Counted from the first letter of the stretch, positions 8,407 through 17,825 are shown. The stretch is 64,000 nucleotides of DNA from JBFXCK01 sp050182275 (GCA_050182275.1 JBFXCK010000003.1:1-64000); one strand, 5' to 3'. The notes: a model not told the origin generated them from the sequence alone. Translations and numbers: made by a program.

Positions 8407-9093
8407 TTATGAAGCCGCCTTTTCCTTTAACCCGCCGCCATGGGCATGGGACCAGGTGATGGGATCGGCCAGGAATTGCTTAACGCCTTCGATTTTGGCG
8501 GCGTCGAAATACTTGCCGCTTTCCGCCACCGCCAGCACATCCTTCCAGGTGCAAAGATGGATTAGATTAATTCCAAGGCTGGTAAATTCGGGGCTTAAGG
8601 GGAAGGCGCCATAATAAAAGATCACGATGCTATGGGTTACTTCGGCCGAAGCGGTGCGAAGGGCATTAACGAAATTGACCTTGCTGCCGCCATCGGTGGC
8701 CAATTCTTCCACCAGCAGGACTTTGCTGTTGTCTTTTAAGTCGCCCTCAATCTGCGCGTTACGCCCAAATCCCTTGGGTTTTTTGCGGATGTAAAGCATC
8801 GGCGCGTTCATTTCATGCGCCAGCCAGGCGGCAAAGGGAATGCCGGCGGTTTCGCCGCCCGCATAGGCGTCGAATTTCATGGCCTTAGTCGCAGCAGCCA
8901 TATGCTTGATAATAATGCTGCGTTCTTTCGGGAAAGAAATGATTTTACGGCAATCGATATAAACCGGGCTGGCATGGCCGGACGTTAAAATATAGGGCTG
9001 TTCGGGGCGGAAATTAACCGCCTTAATGTCCAGCAAAATTTTGGCGACTTCGGCCGCGGCAGGGGCATAGGCTTGGGTAGTGGATGGGGGCAT
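8407..9093 (-). CDS. pyrE: Orotate phosphoribosyltransferase
   Basis: Converts orotate and PRPP to orotidine 5'-phosphate in de novo pyrimidine synthesis. A 228-residue type I phosphoribosyltransferase. Visible are the substrate segment FILTSG-like YILTSGHASPVYIDCRK, the flexible catalytic loop region IRKKPKGFGRNAQIEG with its conserved lysines, and the PRPP motif VLLVEELATDGGSK. The PRPP loop ATDGGS differs slightly from the usual TTGGS form but keeps the acidic pair. It is monocistronic or leads the small membrane protein gene. pyrD and upp are also in the window but not linked. Confidence 0.92.
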   Translation of the reverse strand: MPPSTTQAYAPAAAEVAKILLDIKAVNFRPEQPYILTSGHASPVYIDCRKIISFPKERSIIIKHMAAATKAMKFDAYAGGETAGIPFAAWLAHEMNAPMLYIRKKPKGFGRNAQIEGDLKDNSKVLLVEELATDGGSKVNFVNALRTASAEVTHSIVIFYYGAFPLSPEFTSLGINLIHLCTWKDVLAVAESGKYFDAAKIEGVKQFLADPITWSHAHGGGLKEKAAS

Positions 9094-9146
9094 GGGTTTT
9101 CCTGTGATTTAGACAGATTGCTCATTTTCCGGCAAGGAATGAATGA

Positions 9147-9175
9147 TTGACAGTTTGCCATCCCCGGCCTAAAGT
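9147..9175 (+). promoter_or_regulatory. Sigma-70-type promoter of the 9221 gene
   Basis: A perfect TTGACA (9147-9152) is followed after 17 bp by TAAAGT (9170-9175). Predicted start is about 9182, giving a leader of roughly 40 bases before the ATG at 9221. Confidence 0.55.
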
Positions 9176-9220
9176 TTTTGCGTTATAGCAAAAACAGCAT
9201 CAAAACACCAGGAGAGAGAG

Positions 9221-10027
9221 ATGACAACCACCCCCGCCCATGCCCTTGGCGCCTTTATTGATTTTGAGGAGCCTTTCGCCGCCTCTTTTTATCAGCTATT
9301 TGGCGCCCGGCCGCCTGCGCAAACTTTAGAAAGAGCCGATAGTTGCGCCTCTGACGCAGAAAAGAACAGGTTAGTAGAACAGGCCAGAACCGCGCTTGAG
9401 TTGTTGCAAACCTATACCCCCGCAATGCGCCAGCCGGTTTTTGAAGAAAAAGCGCGGGCAGGCGGCAGATATCATCATGAAGTCTATTTAAATTTGGAAA
9501 GGCATTTTTCCTCCCTGGAAGCTTTAAGCAAATTCATCGTCAACGTCATAGCAAAATGCGAACCAATTTCTTTTCCTGATATGGCGAATTGGATGATGCG
9601 GGCGATGATTGATAATCCCACTTTTAACCCGCCTTACTGCGCCAAAGGCCTGTGCCCGCAAATGTTATCTGCTTGCGAGCCGTTGGATCTAAGTTATGCC
9701 GCCGGCATTACCGCCCATTCGCCCTGGATTTTCACCCGGTACGGATTATTGAACCGCCAGTCAATCGGCGATACGACATTGCTTACCTATGGAAAATGCG
9801 TGCATAGCGACAGCCATTCCAGCGCGCATAAAGCCGTCATCTACAAGGGCGATACAGGGGAAAACCGGCTATTAAATTTGGGCGATGCCCTGTTTATAAC
9901 GCCCGAACTAATCGCCTTTATGTGCCAGCGCCCGGAATACTCCAAAATCAGTCCCCGTATAGAGAAGATGGTCAATGCCTATCATGCAGGCGCGAGAGCG
10001 CGCGAGGATTTGCAGCACGCCCGTTAA
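9221..10027 (+). CDS. Orphan cytoplasmic protein, unknown function
   Basis: Not recognised. 268 residues, with a strong ribosome site (AGGAGAGAGAG) and a good promoter upstream. There is no signal peptide or membrane segment. Cysteines are few but clustered in the middle (YCAKGLCPQMLSACEP), and a histidine/serine-rich segment, VHSDSHSSAHK, lies near residue 205. These could bind metal, but no known motif fits. It stands alone between pyrE (divergent) and the ELM1-like gene. Confidence 0.65.
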   Translation: MTTTPAHALGAFIDFEEPFAASFYQLFGARPPAQTLERADSCASDAEKNRLVEQARTALELLQTYTPAMRQPVFEEKARAGGRYHHEVYLNLERHFSSLEALSKFIVNVIAKCEPISFPDMANWMMRAMIDNPTFNPPYCAKGLCPQMLSACEPLDLSYAAGITAHSPWIFTRYGLLNRQSIGDTTLLTYGKCVHSDSHSSAHKAVIYKGDTGENRLLNLGDALFITPELIAFMCQRPEYSKISPRIEKMVNAYHAGARAREDLQHAR

Positions 10028-10067
10028 GCCGCTTGACAGAAACGCCCTTAAACCTTGATATAGGGAT

Positions 10068-11096
10068 ATGTCCAGGTCATCACCTGTTATTTGGGCTTTA
10101 ATCGACGACCGTCCCGGCACCGCCAATCAAGTGCTGGGCCTGGCCGAGGCGGTTGGCCAGCCTTTCATCATCAAGGAATTGAAATACACCCCGGCTGCGA
10201 AAATCCCGAATATTTTTCGCGGCACAAAAATTTTGGGCATCGATAAAGCCACGCTGAATGAATTAAAAGAACCGTGGCCCGATTGGGTGATCGCAGCCGG
10301 CAGAAGGTCGGCGCCGGTTGCGCGCTGGATTAAAAAGCAAACCGGCGGCATGGCGAAGTTGGTGCAGCTAATGGACCCCGGCCCGCCACGCCGCGATTTC
10401 TACCTGATCGCCATTCCCGAACATGATAAAACCCCCGGCTTGCGGGCGCTGGAATTGAATAATAACCTCTTCCGCCACGATAAAAAATGCGATCATCCCT
10501 TAACCAGCAAAATCGTCTATACCACCGGCAGCCCCCACCGCCTAACGCCCGCCAAGCTGAACGAGGCTTGCGCCCAATGGCAAAAGCAATTCGGCCATTT
10601 GCCCAAGCCGCATATCGCCTTATTGGTAGGGGGCAGCAGTAAGAAAAACAATCTCAGCTCCGCCCTTGCCGCCCAGCTATTAGAGCGGGTGCAGGAAATG
10701 GCCAAAGAGGCGGGGGGCAGCCTATTGGTGACCACCAGCCGCCGGACACCTTCAAAAATTATCAAGGCTTTACAAAAAGGCCTTAAAGTGCCGCATTACT
10801 TCTATGATTGGCATAGCGGCGGCGAGAATCCTTATCAGGGTATTTTGGCTTGCGCCGATTATATCGTGGCTACCGGCGATTCCATGTCGATGTGCAGCGA
10901 GGCCTGCGCCACCGGCAAGCCGGTTTATATCTATGCGCCGGGCGTAATCGCCTCCGACAAGCACAAGCGTTTGCATCAAAGCCTGTTCAAACGCAAATTG
11001 GCCCAGGCCTTTGGCGGCAATTTTCAGCCCTATACCTACGAGCCGCCTAATGTCGCCCGCGATTTGGCGGAACGCCTGTTTCCGCCGTTGCCTTAA
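10068..11096 (+). CDS. ELM1/GtrOC1-family (DUF1022) putative nucleotide-diphospho-sugar glycosyltransferase
   Basis: 342 residues. The start IWALIDDRPGTANQVLGLAEA, the middle LMDPGPPRRDF and the second domain IALLVGGSSKKN ... LLVTTSRRTP are the conserved blocks of the ELM1/DUF1022 family, named after a plant mitochondrial fission protein and common in Alphaproteobacteria. The C-terminal YIVATGDSMSMCSEACATGKPVY resembles the UDP-sugar binding region of GT-B glycosyltransferases, so a role in envelope glycan synthesis is plausible. No direct evidence for the substrate. Confidence 0.85.
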   Translation: MSRSSPVIWALIDDRPGTANQVLGLAEAVGQPFIIKELKYTPAAKIPNIFRGTKILGIDKATLNELKEPWPDWVIAAGRRSAPVARWIKKQTGGMAKLVQLMDPGPPRRDFYLIAIPEHDKTPGLRALELNNNLFRHDKKCDHPLTSKIVYTTGSPHRLTPAKLNEACAQWQKQFGHLPKPHIALLVGGSSKKNNLSSALAAQLLERVQEMAKEAGGSLLVTTSRRTPSKIIKALQKGLKVPHYFYDWHSGGENPYQGILACADYIVATGDSMSMCSEACATGKPVYIYAPGVIASDKHKRLHQSLFKRKLAQAFGGNFQPYTYEPPNVARDLAERLFPPLP

Positions 11097-11151
11097 ACAT
11101 TAAGTTACGCTAAAACTAGTCAGCCCCGTCTCTTACCCTTTGGATGCCCCC

Positions 11152-11412
11152 ATGATGTCCGATCCCCTTATGTCCGACAATAAAATGCAAAGCCTGGAAA
11201 CCACGGTAACGCGGCTACGCGACCGGGTTGAAATTCTGGAAGATCAAATCGAGGAATTAAAAAAATCCCCGCCTGCCAATGAAAATCTTTTCAATGTTAA
11301 AAATTGGGATGAATTCAAACAAAGGCTGGAACATTATGTGCGCGAAAAGCCGCTGCAGGCGATCGGCTTTGCCATGCTGGGCACGGCCATCTTGGTATTG
11401 CTGCTGAAATAA
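11152..11412 (+). CDS. Small coiled-coil protein with a C-terminal membrane anchor
   Basis: 86 residues from the ATG at 11152; an in-frame TTG at 11140 and an ATG at 11170 are alternatives and no ribosome site decides. The first half has heptads (LETTVTRLRDRVEILEDQIEELKK) predicting a coiled coil. The C-terminus IGFAMLGTAILVLLLK is a membrane segment ending in lysine. The layout, including the preceding REKPLQA, resembles ElaB/YqjD-type (DUF883) ribosome-associated membrane proteins. It ends 4 bases before the putA start. Confidence 0.6.
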   Translation: MMSDPLMSDNKMQSLETTVTRLRDRVEILEDQIEELKKSPPANENLFNVKNWDEFKQRLEHYVREKPLQAIGFAMLGTAILVLLLK

Positions 11413-11416
11413 ACAA

Positions 11417-14400
11417 ATGATATTTGCCTTGTCTCCCTCTCCTCTGGAGTTGCTAGAGGAAAAAGCGTATCAGCGCCTGAACGCTTATTACCGCGAGGAC
11501 GAGGAAAAATCGGCGGCGCGGCTATTAAAAAATTTACGCTGGGACGAGGCGGCGCAAAAGAAAGCCGCGGCAAGGGCGGAAATTTGGGTCAAGAATTTGC
11601 GCGGCTCTTCCCACAAGATCGCCGGGATCGAGGCGTTTTTACAAGAATATCAATTGAACAGCGATGAGGGCATTGCGCTGATGTGCCTGGCCGAGGCGCT
11701 GCTTCGCATTCCCGACACCGCCACGCGCGACGCTTTGATACGCGATAAAATCGGCGCCCGTGATTGGCATAAACGCGGGCATCATGCCGAAGGGCTGTTT
11801 GTGAACGCCGCCAGCTGGGGTTTGCTCATTACCGGCAAGGTGGTGAACTTCACGCATTCGGAAAATTTTTTGGGAAATTTAATCGCGCGTTTGGGCGAGC
11901 CCGTCATTCGCACCGCCTTAAAGCACGCGATGAAAATGATGGGCGAGCAATTTGTGCTGGGCCGCGATATCGAAGAAGCCTTGGCGAACGCCCCGCCGCC
12001 CTGGCGCTATTCTTTCGACATGTTGGGCGAGGCCGCGAAAACCCGGATTGACGCCAAACGCTATCTAGCCGCTTATCATCATGCGATTCAAAAATTATCC
12101 GCCCAAAATCCAATTACGGGTAACGGCATTTCGGTGAAATTATCGGCCCTCCATCCGCGCTATGACATCACAAACTATGCCGCGGTGAAGGCCGAATTGG
12201 GGCCGGATTTGCTGGGCCTGGCCGAGGCGGCCAAAGCGGCCAATATTTCCTTATGCATTGACGCCGAGGAATCGGAGCGGCTTGATTTATCCTTAGATTT
12301 AGTCGCCGCCACGCGCTATGCGCCGTCTTTGCAAGGCTGGGACGGTTTGGGCCTGGCGGTGCAGGCCTATCAAAAACGCGCGCTGGGTGTGGTGGAATGG
12401 GCTGAAAATTTGGCCGCTTTATCTAAACACCGTTTAATGGTGCGCCTGGTTAAGGGCGCCTATTGGGACAGTGAAATAAAACGCGCCCAAGAACGCGGGC
12501 TTAAAGGTTATGAAGTTTACACCCGTAAAAACACTACCGATGTTTCCTACCTGGCCTGCGCCCAAAAATTATTGGCGGCAAAAAATATATACCCGCAATT
12601 CGGCACGCATAATGCGCACACCATCGCCGCCGTGCTGGAATTCGCCGGCAATGGCCGCGATTTTGAATTTCAACGCCTGCATGGGATGGCCGAAGGCTTG
12701 TACGAACAAGTGTTAGGCGAAGATAGCGCCTTAAAATGCCGCGTCTATGCCCCCGTCGGCAGCCATGAGGATTTATTGCCCTATCTGGTGCGAAGGCTGT
12801 TGGAAAATGGAGCAAACGCCAATTTCATGCATCAATTGCTGGATAAGAATTTGCCCATTGCTCAATTGCTGGAAGACCCGGCCGCCAAACTGGCGGCGCA
12901 AACGCCGAAAGCCAATCCGCGCATTTCTTTGCCAGCTTCAATTCTTGCCCCGCGTCAAAATTCGCTGGGGCATGATTGGTCGGATTTGAGCGCTACTAAA
13001 AATTTAGCCGCGGGAATCGAAATGTTCCTGCATCAGAAATGGCTGGCGGCGCCCTTGATTGACGGCGTTAAGCAAATGCAAGGGGAGGCCGAACCCGTCA
13101 CCAACCCCGCCAACCGCTATGATGTAGTAGGGCGCGTTTATGAGGCGCTGACAGGCCAGGTATTGACAGCGATTGAAGTCGCCAAAAATTCCTTCCCCAA
13201 ATGGCAGGCGACATCGGTTGAAATCCGCGCCGAATGTTTGCGCCGCGCCGCCGGGTTGCTGGAAGAAAACCGCGCCGAATTAATGGCGTTATGCGTGCGG
13301 GAAGCGGGTAAAACTTTGCCCGATGCACTGGCCGAAGTTAGGGAAGCGGTTGATTTCTGCCGTTATTATGCCGATCAGGCGGAAAAATCTTTTACGCCGC
13401 TGCTCTTGCCCGGCCCAACGGGCGAAAAAAACGAGTTGCGGCTAGAGGGCCGCGGCGTATTCGCCTGCATCAGCCCCTGGAACTTTCCCTTGGCGATTTT
13501 TTTAGGCCAAGTGACAGCCGCGCTGGTGGCGGGCAATTGCGTCATCGCCAAGCCTGCCGAACAAACGCCGTTGATCGCCATGCGCGCGGTTGAATTGCTG
13601 CATCAAGCCGGAATTCCCAAAGCGGTGGTGCAACTGCTGCCCGGCACGGGCGAGGTGGTGGGCGGGCAGTTGGTCAGCCATCCCGCCATCGCCGGCGTTG
13701 CCTTCACCGGCGGCACCGATACCGCCCGGCGCATCAACCAGGCGATTGCCGCCAAGGAAGGCCCGATCATTCCCTTCATCGCCGAAACCGGGGGGTTGAA
13801 TGCGATGATTGTCGATTCATCGGCGCTGCCTGAGCAGGTGGTGAATGATGTGATTGTTTCGGCCTTTCAAAGCGCCGGGCAGCGCTGTTCGGCTTTGCGC
13901 TTATTATGCGTGCAAGAAGATGCCGCCGATAAAATCATCGCCATGCTGACCGGCGCGATGGATGAACTGCGCGTGGGCGATCCGCGCTATTTGGATCATG
14001 ATATCGGCCCGGTAATTGATAAGGGCGCTAAAGACATACTTGAAGCGCACGTCCAGGACATGCTGGCAAGCGGCCAGGCGCGTTTGCTATATCAGGCCTC
14101 TATCCCGCAAGATGTTCAGGCCAGTTTCTTTCCGCCCACTATTTTGGGAATCGATTCGCCGCATTTAGTGAAAAAAGAAGTTTTCGGCCCCATTTTGCAT
14201 GTGGCGCGTTTCGCCGCCGATGAAATCGAGCAAGTCATTGCCGCGATCAACCGCGCCGGCTATGGCCTGACCTTTGGCTTGCACACACGCATTCAGGAAA
14301 CGGTTGATAAAATCGTGCCGCAGGTGCGGGCCGGCAATTGCTATATCAACCGCAATATGATCGGCGCGGTGGTGGGCGTGCAACCCTTCGGCGGGCAGGG

Positions 14401-14527
14401 ATTATCGGGCACAGGGCCTAAAGCGGGCGGCCCGCATTATCTGTTGCGCTTTGCTAATGAACGGACGGTGACGGTTGACACCACCGCTTCCGGCGGCAAT
14501 GCGAGCTTACTGGCGGAGATGGGATAA
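11417..14527 (+). CDS. putA: Bifunctional proline dehydrogenase / L-glutamate-gamma-semialdehyde dehydrogenase
   Basis: Oxidises proline to glutamate through two active sites and a substrate channel. 1036 residues, starting directly in the alpha domain with no ribbon-helix-helix DNA-binding domain, so it is the short, non-repressor form. The FAD-binding proline dehydrogenase barrel shows MVRLVKGAYWDSEIKRAQ and FGTHNAHT. The aldehyde dehydrogenase half has CISPWNFPLAIFLGQ, the catalytic glutamate in FIAETGGLNAM, the catalytic cysteine in SAGQRCSALR, and PFGGQGLSGTGPKAGG at the end. Autoregulation as in E. coli is excluded by the missing domain. Confidence 0.96.
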   Translation: MIFALSPSPLELLEEKAYQRLNAYYREDEEKSAARLLKNLRWDEAAQKKAAARAEIWVKNLRGSSHKIAGIEAFLQEYQLNSDEGIALMCLAEALLRIPDTATRDALIRDKIGARDWHKRGHHAEGLFVNAASWGLLITGKVVNFTHSENFLGNLIARLGEPVIRTALKHAMKMMGEQFVLGRDIEEALANAPPPWRYSFDMLGEAAKTRIDAKRYLAAYHHAIQKLSAQNPITGNGISVKLSALHPRYDITNYAAVKAELGPDLLGLAEAAKAANISLCIDAEESERLDLSLDLVAATRYAPSLQGWDGLGLAVQAYQKRALGVVEWAENLAALSKHRLMVRLVKGAYWDSEIKRAQERGLKGYEVYTRKNTTDVSYLACAQKLLAAKNIYPQFGTHNAHTIAAVLEFAGNGRDFEFQRLHGMAEGLYEQVLGEDSALKCRVYAPVGSHEDLLPYLVRRLLENGANANFMHQLLDKNLPIAQLLEDPAAKLAAQTPKANPRISLPASILAPRQNSLGHDWSDLSATKNLAAGIEMFLHQKWLAAPLIDGVKQMQGEAEPVTNPANRYDVVGRVYEALTGQVLTAIEVAKNSFPKWQATSVEIRAECLRRAAGLLEENRAELMALCVREAGKTLPDALAEVREAVDFCRYYADQAEKSFTPLLLPGPTGEKNELRLEGRGVFACISPWNFPLAIFLGQVTAALVAGNCVIAKPAEQTPLIAMRAVELLHQAGIPKAVVQLLPGTGEVVGGQLVSHPAIAGVAFTGGTDTARRINQAIAAKEGPIIPFIAETGGLNAMIVDSSALPEQVVNDVIVSAFQSAGQRCSALRLLCVQEDAADKIIAMLTGAMDELRVGDPRYLDHDIGPVIDKGAKDILEAHVQDMLASGQARLLYQASIPQDVQASFFPPTILGIDSPHLVKKEVFGPILHVARFAADEIEQVIAAINRAGYGLTFGLHTRIQETVDKIVPQVRAGNCYINRNMIGAVVGVQPFGGQGLSGTGPKAGGPHYLLRFANERTVTVDTTASGGNASLLAEMG

Positions 14528-14533
14528 AGAGTC

Positions 14534-14998
14534 TTATTCTCTGGACATCACGGCTTGATTTGCTAAAGCAAGCATATCTTCACGAGAAGGAGCTTTAGTT
14601 TTTGAGGAGACTTGCCTTAGCAAAGCCTGAAATCCATATACTGCCGCCGGTTTTATTAAACCAGCCTTGCCCAGCGCCGGAATTAAGGACCCTAAGTTTA
14701 GTCCGGTATATTGCGCGACCATAGAAGGCCCCGCACTTTTTAAATTTTCATCGCGCACTTCAGCGCCGCTAGAACTCCGGCCTGAGCCAACAAAATCTCT
14801 TAATGTCTCTTTTAATTTTTCCGCTTTTGCAAAATCATTGCCAAATGGCGCGATAGCCGTAGCGCCGGTGGTATTTTGATCGAGCGAACCAAGGAGAATG
14901 GGAATTTGGGCATCGGGGCTTAAGTCGTACATACGAACCATGCCATCATTTAATGGCTCTAAGGCAAGAGATGTTGCGCCTTCCTTATAAGTCAGCAT
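14534..14998 (-). CDS. Undescribed IPxLxGxLDQN-family protein, copy 2 of a tandem pair
   Basis: Not recognised. 154 residues; I prefer the ATG at 14998 because GGAG lies 6 bases upstream and the start then aligns with its paralogue (an upstream ATG at 15010 is possible). The N-terminal domain has DGMVRMYDLSPDAQIPILLGSLDQNTTG, followed by a basic/acidic helix (AKAEKLKETL) and a C-terminal helical part. The gene upstream (15099-15584) shares DGMxxxxD, IPxLxGxLDQN, G, KAxxLK in the same order and spacing, so the two are tandem duplicates. No signal peptide. Confidence 0.6.
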   Translation of the reverse strand: MLTYKEGATSLALEPLNDGMVRMYDLSPDAQIPILLGSLDQNTTGATAIAPFGNDFAKAEKLKETLRDFVGSGRSSSGAEVRDENLKSAGPSMVAQYTGLNLGSLIPALGKAGLIKPAAVYGFQALLRQVSSKTKAPSREDMLALANQAVMSRE

Positions 14999-15098
14999 TT
15001 TCAGCTCCATTTAATAAGTTTCTTTAAAGCTAACACGCGCTTTGGGAATAGTCAAGACAGCATAATAACAGGCTGAAATGTAAGAAAAATGACTAATT

Positions 15099-15584
15099 CT
15101 AAGAACGCTCAATCGCCTGTCTGACTTGGGCAACAACGTCCATGGTAGGCATGTTGATAGGCCGGGGTTCTAATTGTGATTTTAATGCCTGTTGTACTAA
15201 ACCGGTAAATTCCGCTGCTGTTCTTTCAGGAATCAGGCCGACTCTAAAAAGCTCATTTATTACCATGAGCAAATTTGCGTTGTAATTGGCTTGCCAATAA
15301 AATCTTTCTTCTTCTTCGATACCAGGAAGTTTGCCAGGCTTAATATCTTTTATTAGATGGATGGAATGGGGAAATAGCTCCCATAAAATTTTTTTTAAAG
15401 GATCAGCTTTTTCTGTATCTTCTATTGCTGCAGCAACGCTTACGCCCCATTGGTTTTGGTCAAGGGGGCCAATCAGAACAGGTATTTTGCTTTTATGGGT
15501 GCGGTCAAACAAAAAAGCCATTCCATCTTGAATGGCTAAAACATGATTGGTTGAAGCGGAAGAGCGGATAATGGTAAGCGACAT
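15099..15584 (-). CDS. Undescribed IPxLxGxLDQN-family protein, copy 1 of a tandem pair
   Basis: Not recognised. 161 residues, with ribosome site GGGGGA 6 bases before the ATG. N-terminal half: DGMAFLFDRTHKSKIPVLIGPLDQNQWG then EDTEKADPLKKIL; the C-terminal half is helical (NANLLMVINELFRVGLIPERTA). It is clearly paralogous to the next gene, whose C-terminal half also has a 'GLI..A..GF..L..Q' pattern. The pair sits between the amino acid dehydrogenase and convergent putA, both amino-acid catabolic, but no functional link is visible. Confidence 0.6.
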   Translation of the reverse strand: MSLTIIRSSASTNHVLAIQDGMAFLFDRTHKSKIPVLIGPLDQNQWGVSVAAAIEDTEKADPLKKILWELFPHSIHLIKDIKPGKLPGIEEEERFYWQANYNANLLMVINELFRVGLIPERTAAEFTGLVQQALKSQLEPRPINMPTMDVVAQVRQAIERS

Positions 15585-15672
15585 TTATTTCCCCCAAATA
15601 ATTAATTGGCTTGTTTTTTTAAGAAAAATATCCAACCTTGGGGAATAGGTCAAATGAAAAAAGGTTAATATT

Positions 15673-16749
15673 TTAAGCCGCAGCGCCTTTGGGCCCGTTG
15701 GAATCTTTTAACGGGCAGGAATGAAAGCGCTGCTCGGCCAGGCGGTCGGCGGCTAAGCTCGTTGAGATTTTTTCGGCCGCAGCGCGCTCGAACACGTCTT
15801 TTAACGTGTCGGCGATTTTTTCGACATGGGCCAGCGCTGCCGCCTTATTGTATTTCGGCATGAAACGTTCGTGATACACATTAATAACGCCGCCCGCGTT
15901 AATCACATAATCGGGGGCATAGAGAATGCCTTTGCGCATAATTTCTTCGCCGTGGCGCACTTCGGCCAATTGGTTATTGGCGGCGCCCGCGACAATTTTG
16001 GCCTTCAGGCGGCGCAAGGTATCGTCATTAATCACCGCGCCCAAGGCGCAAGGCGAAAAAATATCAACATCTTGATCATAAATTAAAGAGGGGTGCACCG
16101 GCTTGGCGCCGAAATCTTTCACCACTTTTTCCAAATTTTGCGCGTCAATATCTGTCACAATCAATTGCGCGCCCGCCTCATGCAAGAATTTGCATACATA
16201 ATAGCCAACATGGCCAAGGCCTTGCACCGCCACTTTAACGCCCTTTAAATTATCGGTTTTAAAAGCATAGCGGGCGCTGGCCAAAATTCCATGAAACACC
16301 CCATGCGCGGTGATGGGCGAAGGATCGCCGCTGATATCCGATAGGCCCGCCACATGGTCGGTGTGCTTGCGCATTTCATCAATATCGGCAGGGCTGGTTC
16401 CGACATCTTCGGCGATAATATAAAGCCCGCCCAGGCGGTCAACGAAATGGCCCATGGCCTGCATCAATGCCGGCGTTTTATCGCGTTTGGAATCGCCGAT
16501 AATTACCGACTTGCCGCCGCCCAAAGGCAAATTCGCCATCGCATTTTTATAGGTCATGCCGCGGGAGAGGCGCAACACATCGGTCAAAGCCTGGGATTCA
16601 TCATGGTAATTCCACATCCGGCAGCCGCCAAGCGAGGGGCCGCACCAGGTATTATGAATCGCGATAATCGCCTTTAGGCCCGAGGTCGGATCATGGCAAA
16701 AAACCACTTGCTCATGGCCATTGAAATCGGGCGCGGAAAAAACGTTCAT
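15673..16749 (-). CDS. Glu/Leu/Phe/Val dehydrogenase, leucine dehydrogenase type
   Basis: Reversible NAD-dependent oxidative deamination of branched-chain (or related) amino acids. 358 residues, typical of leucine/phenylalanine/valine dehydrogenases and shorter than glutamate dehydrogenase. The glycine-rich LGGCRMWNY, the catalytic-lysine segment MTYKNAMANLPLGGGKSVI and AEDVGTSPADI are the substrate domain motifs; the Rossmann site is VAVQGLGHVGYYVCKFL. The terminal VINAGGVINVYHE is also family-typical. It could feed the leucine pathway whose end is at 1-3 kb. Confidence 0.9.
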   Translation of the reverse strand: MNVFSAPDFNGHEQVVFCHDPTSGLKAIIAIHNTWCGPSLGGCRMWNYHDESQALTDVLRLSRGMTYKNAMANLPLGGGKSVIIGDSKRDKTPALMQAMGHFVDRLGGLYIIAEDVGTSPADIDEMRKHTDHVAGLSDISGDPSPITAHGVFHGILASARYAFKTDNLKGVKVAVQGLGHVGYYVCKFLHEAGAQLIVTDIDAQNLEKVVKDFGAKPVHPSLIYDQDVDIFSPCALGAVINDDTLRRLKAKIVAGAANNQLAEVRHGEEIMRKGILYAPDYVINAGGVINVYHERFMPKYNKAAALAHVEKIADTLKDVFERAAAEKISTSLAADRLAEQRFHSCPLKDSNGPKGAAA

Positions 16750-16895
16750 AGGGGAAGGGTAAAGGAATTTGGTAAAGATACTCTATACAAAACCGCCCAT
16801 TAGACTTTAAGTTATTAAAATTGCTGCATAATCCGTGGTGCGGTGCAGCATAAAAGGCTGGTAATTTGGCTGTTTAATTGGTATGGCATAAGCCC

Positions 16896-17786
16896 ATGAC
16901 AACATACAAAAAAGTAAGGAAAGCGGTATTCCCGGTCGGCGGGCTTGGCACGCGGTTTTTGCCGGCCACCAAATCCATGCCCAAGGAAATGCTGACCGTG
17001 GTCGATAAGCCCTTGATCCATTACGCGGTCGAGGAAGCGCGGAAATCGGGTATCGAGGAATTTATTTTCGTAACGGGCCGCGGCAAAAGCGCGATTGAAG
17101 ATTATTTCGATAATGCTGCGGAATTGGATGATTTGCTAAACGCGCGCGGCCAGCATGAGTTGGCCAGGCAATTGCGCGAATCCATTCCGCCGGCGGGCCA
17201 AGTCGCCTATACAAGGCAGCCCGAACCTTTGGGCCTGGGCCATGCGGTGTGGTGCGCCAGAAATTTAATTGGCGATGAGCCTTTCGCGGTGCTGTTGGCC
17301 GATGATTTAATGCGCGGCGTCAAACCCTGTTTGCAATTCATGCAAGAGGCTTACGAAAAAACCGGCGGCAATGTGGTGGCGGTGATGGAAGTTCCGCCCG
17401 ATCACACCCCGCGCTATGGCATTATCGATATTGGCGTTGCCGATGGCGCGATTGTCAGCGTGAAAAATTTGGTTGAAAAACCAAAGCTGGGCAAAGCCCC
17501 TTCGAATTTGGCGATTGTCGGGCGCTATGTATTGCAGCCCGAAATTTTCGGCGAGCTTGAAAAGCAACGCCAGGGCGCCGGGGGTGAAATTCAGCTAACC
17601 GATGCGATCGCCTCGCTGCTTGGCAAACAGCCGGTGCATGGCGCACGCTTTGACGGCCGCCGGTTTGATTGCGGCAGCAAGGCCGGATTCTTAGAGGCCA
17701 ATGTAGCGCTGGCTTTGGAAAATCCCGAACTCGCCGCCGACATGCAAGACATCATCAACCGCCACGCGCGGGCTAAAGCCGCTTAG
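16896..17786 (+). CDS. galU: UTP-glucose-1-phosphate uridylyltransferase
   Basis: Makes UDP-glucose from UTP and glucose 1-phosphate. 296 residues from the ATG at 16896; an in-frame TTG 18 bases upstream is less likely because the family usually starts shortly before the KAVFPVGGLGTRFLPATK nucleotide-binding signature. KEMLTVVDKPLIHYAVEEA follows, then LADDLM (metal site) and VEKP. The next gene, ugd, uses its product, with a palindromic repeat between the two. Confidence 0.95.
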   Translation: MTTYKKVRKAVFPVGGLGTRFLPATKSMPKEMLTVVDKPLIHYAVEEARKSGIEEFIFVTGRGKSAIEDYFDNAAELDDLLNARGQHELARQLRESIPPAGQVAYTRQPEPLGLGHAVWCARNLIGDEPFAVLLADDLMRGVKPCLQFMQEAYEKTGGNVVAVMEVPPDHTPRYGIIDIGVADGAIVSVKNLVEKPKLGKAPSNLAIVGRYVLQPEIFGELEKQRQGAGGEIQLTDAIASLLGKQPVHGARFDGRRFDCGSKAGFLEANVALALENPELAADMQDIINRHARAKAA

Positions 17787-17825
17787 CAGATGTCAAAAAT
17801 CAGAATTCAGAATTCAGAAATTATC

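Noticed and set aside
16878..16895. TTG start for galU upstream of the ATG
   Set aside because: The ATG at 16896 agrees better with family length, and there is no ribosome site for the TTG.
17797..17818. CAGAATTCAGAATTCAGAA short tandem repeat as an attachment or phase-variable site
   Set aside because: Only about two units, outside any promoter or gene start; probably chance.
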